A stretch of DNA of 45,096 nucleotides from an uncultured Fimbriimonas sp. (lineage in GTDB: Bacteria; Armatimonadota; Fimbriimonadia; Fimbriimonadales; Fimbriimonadaceae), in contig CAMFIS010000010.1 in the NCBI GenBank assembly GCA_945952345.1, positions 1 through 45,096 of the forward strand. The letters are read 5' to 3'. The notes below the pieces were generated by a model. That model was not told the DNA's origin, made no database searches, and worked only from the letters and a program-made list of their open reading frames with translations. The position numbers were made by a program, and so were the translations under genes. This document shows positions 40,921 to 45,096 of the stretch, one piece after another. The first letter of the stretch is position 1. Each line of letters begins with the position of its first letter.

Positions 40921-43329
40921 ATGGATGACTCCATTGAGTCCTCGAACCATCCACGCCCGGATCGCCTTGAAAACCTCAAAACTCTCCGTTTTGCCAACCT
41001 CGACGGCTCCTTCGCAACCGCCTTCGCAACCCTGATCGGCGGCGCGTTCATCGTGGGCTATATCAAGACCGTAGCGTCGGGCGCGCATGCTGACCGCTGG
41101 ATCGGACTCATCACCTCGATCCCTGGCTTCCTCGGTCTCATCCAAATCCCCGGCGCGATCTGGGGCAGGTCGTTTCCCAACTACAAAGGCTTCATCTTTA
41201 GGCCCGCCCTCATCTACCGGTTCCTCCACTTGCCGATCGCATTTCTGCCACTGCTAACGCTGTGGATCGACGTCAAATTGGCGATCATTTTGGGCTGTCT
41301 CGCCCTGGCGTCGGCGATTATCAATATCGTCAACCCGATCTACAACGACTGGCTTGCCGAGATGGTCCCGGCCAATTCTCGCGGCGCATTTTTCGGCAAC
41401 CGAAACGGACTCATGGTCGCGATTGGCGCCACCGTCGGCCTGCTCGGCGCGCTCATGGTCGACTATTTCGAGAAGAACGGCGCAGCCTCGTATGGCTATG
41501 CCGGAATCTTTTCGCTCGCCATCATCTGCGTCTTCATCAGCTGGTTTTTCTTCAACCGGATGCACGACATCCCCCGCCGAGATCCGGTTAAGCAATCGAT
41601 CAAGGAAGGCATCAAGGGGTTTGCGGTGCCTTTCACGGATCGCGATTTCCGCAAGGTTCTTCTCTTCCTCGCGATCTTTATTTGGGGCCAGGCCATGGCG
41701 GGAAACCTCTGGTCCGCGTTTGCCTTCGAATCGCTGAAATTCACCAAGACGCAGTTGCAACTTTGCGGCATCATGCACGCCCTTGGCAACGTGACGCTCT
41801 CGAAATTCTGGGGATACCTCGCCGACAAATACGGGAACAAGCCAATCCTCGCGGTCGGTGCGGCGGGAATGCTGCTCAGCCCGCTCGCGTGGCTCATTGC
41901 TCAACCAACCGCCGGACCCGTTGCCACTCCGTTTAACCTCGCCCTACTCATCAGCTGCCACTTCTTGATGGGCGCGAACTGGAGCTGCATTGCCGTTTGC
42001 CAATTCAATCTTCTCCTGTCCACGGCAAAGGTTTCCAACCGCGCGACCTACATCGGTGCGGGCCTCGCAACCCAGTCGTTCATCGCTGGCCTTGCGCCGT
42101 TGGTGGGAGCGGAAATGCTGGCTCGCGGACGGGGATTTATGTCCTCCGATTTCCTCGCCTACCACGTGGTTTTCTGGGTGACGATCGCGATCCGATTCGT
42201 CGCGCTGTTCTTTCTTGCCCCCATTCGAGAAGAAGGTTCGACCAGCGTTCGCCAGACTGTGCGAGTGCTCACGGGAATGACTCCAAAAGGCATGCGCGCA
42301 ATGCGTCGGTTCAATCGCAGTGGCAATGCTGCCGAACGTGAATCGGCGATCGAGAAGATGGCGGGCCAGGGCTTATCATTGGCGACCTCCGAGCTTATCG
42401 CCGCGCTCCACGATCCTTCCCCGCGGGTTCGGCGTCAAGCCGCTTCCGCGCTTGGGCGCTTGGGCGATCCAGCGGCTGTGCCTGAACTTATCCACCAGCT
42501 TCGAGAACACCCGGACTTGGTCGACGAAGAAACGGTCCAGGCCCTTGGTGAGCTGGGAGATGTATCTTCCATTCCCGAGTTGGCCAAGTTGCTCAAGAGC
42601 CCGAGACCACTACTACGGCGCGCCAGCGCGCGGGCGCTTGCCCAGATTCCTGGAGCTGGTGAAAGCGAGATGGTCATTCAAGAATTGGTTCTCGCTGCCG
42701 AGGATGCTCGCGATCCCGACCTCCGTCGATCGGCTCTCCAGGCTTTGCGGTACCTCGAAGCGCCTGATATCTCCGAGACAGTTTCGAACGCGTTGCTCGA
42801 TCGCCACCCAAGCGTTCGGATCGCCGCCGCCGAGGCCGCCGCTGAGTTGGAGTTGAAGGATACGGCTGATGCGTGCCGAGCGTCGCTGGCGCTGTACGAC
42901 GACGAGGCCTGCGCCGAGATTGCCTACGCCTTAGGCGTCAACGGAAACCTCGAGGACGTGACGAGAATTCTGGCCGTCGCCCAGACCTGTGTCTCCATGA
43001 TCACCCGTCGGCGTTGTTTGCTCGGCGTTGCGTGTATTTATGGCGTCGAACGAGAAGCGTACAAAGCCCTCATGACCAGCGGAATGGAGCGCGACAAGCT
43101 CCTGATTTCGATGCTGACCATCGGTGGAAAACAGTCCAAAGCCGCCACCAAGGCCCTCGCGGCGCACTCCAGTGAAAACGAATCTGGCGCCGTCCAGGCT
43201 CTGAGTCTGGGCAAAGATGCGGAGGCGCTTTCGCTCTTCGAGGTTGAAGAGCTTTTCGTCTTGGCCGCCTGCATCTACGCCGACCGAATGAGTAAGCGAG
43301 GAACGCGATCCGGAAGCCGGGAGCCGTGA
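40921..43329 (+). CDS. MFS transporter fused to a HEAT-repeat domain
   Basis: An 802-aa protein. Residues about 25-435 form a polytopic membrane domain with roughly 10-12 helices and MFS features (GYLADKYGNKP, FFGNRNGLMVAIGATVGLLG). From about 450 to 650 come HEAT/PBS-lyase-like repeats: LIAALHDPSPRVRRQAASALGRLGD, ETVQALGELGD.., RRSALQALRYLE, SVRIAAAEAAAELE (shown in parts). The last 150 residues are helical and soluble. HEAT repeats bind proteins, so the transporter may be tethered to or controlled by a partner. GGAGG stands 8 nt before the ATG. Substrate unknown. Confidence 0.85.
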   Translation: MDDSIESSNHPRPDRLENLKTLRFANLDGSFATAFATLIGGAFIVGYIKTVASGAHADRWIGLITSIPGFLGLIQIPGAIWGRSFPNYKGFIFRPALIYRFLHLPIAFLPLLTLWIDVKLAIILGCLALASAIINIVNPIYNDWLAEMVPANSRGAFFGNRNGLMVAIGATVGLLGALMVDYFEKNGAASYGYAGIFSLAIICVFISWFFFNRMHDIPRRDPVKQSIKEGIKGFAVPFTDRDFRKVLLFLAIFIWGQAMAGNLWSAFAFESLKFTKTQLQLCGIMHALGNVTLSKFWGYLADKYGNKPILAVGAAGMLLSPLAWLIAQPTAGPVATPFNLALLISCHFLMGANWSCIAVCQFNLLLSTAKVSNRATYIGAGLATQSFIAGLAPLVGAEMLARGRGFMSSDFLAYHVVFWVTIAIRFVALFFLAPIREEGSTSVRQTVRVLTGMTPKGMRAMRRFNRSGNAAERESAIEKMAGQGLSLATSELIAALHDPSPRVRRQAASALGRLGDPAAVPELIHQLREHPDLVDEETVQALGELGDVSSIPELAKLLKSPRPLLRRASARALAQIPGAGESEMVIQELVLAAEDARDPDLRRSALQALRYLEAPDISETVSNALLDRHPSVRIAAAEAAAELELKDTADACRASLALYDDEACAEIAYALGVNGNLEDVTRILAVAQTCVSMITRRRCLLGVACIYGVEREAYKALMTSGMERDKLLISMLTIGGKQSKAATKALAAHSSENESGAVQALSLGKDAEALSLFEVEELFVLAACIYADRMSKRGTRSGSREP

Positions 43330-43334
43330 CCTGG

Positions 43335-43709
43335 TTAGAGTAAAACCGCAGCGATTGTCATTGGGCCAAGCCATATCGCCTCGAAGAACAGAACCATCGG
43401 CAGGAAGTCGGCCGACCATCCCATCGCGGGCCGGATTGCGATTACCGAGATGAGGACAACGAGGGCTGTAACAGTGGAGAAGGCGATCTTGAGTCGCAGT
43501 CTAGACGATCTCGCAGCAAAGAACCCGACGACGAGCGCAACTTCGACGGCTCCGTAGAACTCGATGGTCTCCTTGGGAAAAGAAGTCGGCCCACCCGAAC
43601 TTGCCGCGACCTAAAGGAGGCGCAGTCCGAAGGGACCGGCCACACCAACTACGATGAACCATACGAGGCCGAAGATCGCAGGCTTTAGGTGCAAGGGCCG
43701 AGACTCCAT
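43335..43709 (-). pseudogene. Small membrane protein gene interrupted by an amber codon
   Basis: Reading the minus strand from ATG 43709 gives 124 codons in one frame with a single TAG at codon 33 (43611-43613) and a TAA at 43335. The parts before and after are both protein-like: AIFGLVWFIVVGVAGPFGLRLL, then GGPTSFPKETIEFYGAVEVALVVGFFAA and two more hydrophobic stretches (in parts), giving three or four membrane helices. No start codon with a ribosome site follows the TAG. It looks like a recently broken gene; TAG readthrough or a sequence error are alternatives. No family recognised. It converges with the MFS-HEAT gene (5-nt gap). Confidence 0.65.
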
Positions 43710-43769
43710 CTCAGAAAGAGAGTATCACGGGCATAAGCATCGCGAGGGTCTCAATTCCTTGGGACTGTA

Positions 43770-43815
43770 GTGGCACTGGTACGCGGAACGAGCGACGAGT
43801 GGAGCTTACCAGTGG
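43770..43815. repeat. GTGGCACTGG palindromic element, copy 5
   Basis: GTGGCACTGG at 43770-43779; CACTGGTA (43774-43781) pairs with TACCAGTG (43807-43814). It matches the elements of 3902-4338 although it is 39 kb away. The rest of 43710-43988 holds no gene. Confidence 0.65.
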
Positions 43816-43909
43816 ACCCCTTACACGGGCAAACTCAGCGCTAGTCAATCGGAAAGCAACCCAAATCGCCGTGTGCCCGTGCCACGACAAAGCGGAATCT
43901 TTACTCAAA

Positions 43910-43937
43910 ACTCGCGACTCACAACTCACAACTCCTG
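43910..43937. repeat. Short heptamer repeat (ACTCACA)
   Basis: Four units: ACTCGCG, ACTCACA, ACTCACA, ACTCCTG. Two are perfect and two diverged. Like the array at 4351 it has a period of seven and lies near a GTGGCACTGG element. Confidence 0.6.
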
Positions 43938-43988
43938 CCCCTAATGAACACCAACCCCTCCGCCGACGTCATAATAAGAGAACAACAA

Positions 43989-44342
43989 GGGGGCGTCAGG
44001 GTTCGACAGAACTGCAGTGACTCTTCGTTGCGAGCCGTGGATTCTCGTTGGCCACGTAAAAAACGAGTAAAAAAGTAACTGCGAACAACAACTTCGCTTT
44101 CGCTGCCTAAGTAGCAGTGCGTGAGCCAGAACCGAGTCGGTAGGTTCTGATCCTCGCGTCGCAAATCCGAATCGCTTGACGAGCTTCTGTTCGTAGTAAG
44201 TCGAGCTAAAAAAAATCGAACTGGATGACGGGTCAGGTGGTCTCGACAGAGACCCGCATCGAGATAAAGTACAGAGAAGACGCTCGTGGGAACGCTGGGA
44301 AGCCAGTTTTGGAAGGGGGTTCAATTCCCCCCGCCTCCACCA
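43989..44342 (+). ncRNA. ssrA: Transfer-messenger RNA (tmRNA)
   Basis: 354 nt. The 5' end GGGGGCG pairs with the 3' CGCCTCC before the discriminator A and encoded CCA (44340-44342), and GGTTCAATTCC is the T-loop. The tag frame at 44081-44110 encodes ANNNFAFAA and stops at TAA, just after AAAGTAACT, the usual resume context. With the tRNA-borne Ala the tag is AANNNFAFAA. tmRNA with SmpB frees stalled ribosomes and marks the product for proteolysis. The tag ends FAA instead of the common LAA. CATAAT at 43970 may be the -10. Confidence 0.97.
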
Positions 44343-44425
44343 ACTTTTGTCGGCCAGCCAGCAGGCCGAAGCTCCTAATCAACCCCCTCATGCAGGTCAG
44401 TTCGAGGGAGCATAACCACTCCGAA

Positions 44426-44680
44426 CTAGTTTCGCGTTTGTTTCAACGTGCGGTCCAGTCGTTCGATGACTGGCCCTAAACCTTCCAACTTCCTAAACGG
44501 CTGGAGGGTGTAAACGAGAATGCTTACCAGGACCGTGGCTCCGAGCACCCCGCCTAACCCGGCCATCAAGCCGTTCCGCAAAGCGATCTTCCAGCTGCGC
44601 TGCTGGTTGGCTAAACGGTGGATTTCGACGGTTAAGTCTGAAATTGCCTGCAATAGTTGCTCGTCTCGATCTGAATTCAT
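44426..44680 (-). CDS. DUF5665-like small membrane protein
   Basis: An 84-aa protein: a polar helix (LLQAISDLTVEIHRLANQ), then LRNGLMAGLGGVLGATVLVSILVYTLQ, a Gly-rich membrane helix shown in part, and an amphipathic end GPVIERLDRTLKQ. This is the DUF5665 layout. Function is unknown; such proteins are single-pass and probably oligomeric. GGGA precedes the ATG. It converges with ssrA. Confidence 0.72.
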   Translation of the reverse strand: MNSDRDEQLLQAISDLTVEIHRLANQQRSWKIALRNGLMAGLGGVLGATVLVSILVYTLQPFRKLEGLGPVIERLDRTLKQTRN

Positions 44681-44867
44681 TGCTTCCCAGCAGCCCGAAG
44701 TATTTGTCGAGCCGCTAGATACAAGGACGTCACTCTATACGACCCACTGGTACTGCGTGCGAGGAAAAGGCTGCAAATGGACCTTTGACCCCTCGCAGTT
44801 GGAAAGCCGTAACTCCTGGCGTACGAACCCTTGAGGCGCCGCCGAGTTCTGGGGCGACGATCAGTTC

Positions 44868-45096
44868 ATGAGAGTCTTGATCACCTTAGCCAGAATACTG
44901 TTAGGCCTGATGTTCGTCGTCTTCGGCCTGAATGGTTTTCTCCATTTTCTTCCTCAACCACCGATGCCTTCCGGGGACGCGGCAAATTTCCTGACCGCAC
45001 TCGGTCACTCCCAGTTTATGTTCGTCGTTTTCCTTCTCGAATTACTGGGAGGATTTCTGCTCATCATTAATCGATACGTGCCGATGGGTCTTACCT
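44868..45096 (+). CDS. DoxX-like membrane protein, 5' part
   Basis: Open frame from ATG 44868 to the window edge, 76 codons. It begins RVLITLARILLGLMFVVFGL, then NGFLHFLPQPPMPSGDA and FMFVVFLLELLGGFLLII, which fits the DoxX family of four-helix membrane proteins (LARILLGLMFVxxGxxK/H start, then a short loop). The rest lies outside. No strong Shine-Dalgarno is seen. Confidence 0.7.
   Translation, partial: MRVLITLARILLGLMFVVFGLNGFLHFLPQPPMPSGDAANFLTALGHSQFMFVVFLLELLGGFLLIINRYVPMGLT

Noticed and set aside
43611-43613. TAG as selenocysteine or pyrrolysine codon
   Set aside because: Selenocysteine uses TGA, and no SECIS-like or pyl gene is seen. The protein shows no reason for a special residue, so a broken gene is simpler.
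44520-44834. 104-aa plus-strand open frame
   Set aside because: First half is antisense to the DUF5665-like gene; the rest (HWYCVRGKGCKW) has no start signal or family match.

Overview
The window reads as chromosomal DNA of a diderm (LPS-making) bacterium, most likely an Armatimonadota member close to Fimbriimonadia. The reasons are the large prepilin-like proteins with an N-terminal [18 protein letters not shown] segment followed by FPVFAQAK, the GH172 (DUF2961), DUF1501, DUF1800 and NamZ genes, the lipid A and heptose genes, frequent CGA arginine codons and moderate-to-high GC. This assignment is inference; no 16S gene is present.

Region by region. 1-3.9 kb: end of the ribosomal superoperon (rpsM-rpsK-rpoA-rplQ, terminator, truA-rplM-rpsI, terminator; rpsD is not between rpsK and rpoA). 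3.9-4.4 kb: a non-coding mosaic of nested palindromes, a 40-nt dispersed repeat and a heptamer tandem array ending at the gapA stop codon. 4.4-13.9 kb: gapA, an MFS transporter, a GH172 glycosidase, a padR cassette with two paralogous membrane proteins, a PQQ dehydrogenase and an O-methyltransferase. 13.9-19 kb: a pilin-like protein, an exported protein, an M28 peptidase, tyrS with an odd HIGH motif, and ftsY. 19-24 kb: an LPS operon (lpxK, an LpxL-type acyltransferase, two GT9 glycosyltransferases, rfaE2, a PIG-L deacetylase) in which every junction is a 4-nt stop/start overlap, running on into ftsY.

24-31.5 kb: hinT, two small anchored proteins, DUF1501, a degenerate Fic/Doc-fold protein, an arsR-arsC-aquaporin operon with a remarkable double operator, an exported RbsD-like protein, two tRNA-Gly genes, DUF1800 and a 64-aa protein with its own consensus promoter and terminator. 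31.6-35.3 kb: a complete envelope-stress cassette (ECF sigma, zinc-finger anti-sigma, RseB-like protein, HtrA protease). 35.3-40.2 kb: holB and darA, a 58-aa lipoprotein, two paralogous pilin-like proteins and NamZ. 40.2-45.1 kb: a small basic protein with an upstream micro-ORF, an MFS-HEAT fusion, a membrane-protein gene broken by an amber codon, ssrA (tmRNA), a DUF5665-like protein and a DoxX-like gene cut by the window end.

Several genes lack a Shine-Dalgarno sequence but have a -10-like hexamer 6-9 nt before the start codon, suggesting leaderless transcripts. Many starts were moved from the longest ORF to the codon supported by overlap, Shine-Dalgarno or family N-terminus; each entry says so. 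Long open frames antisense to the genes were judged shadows.
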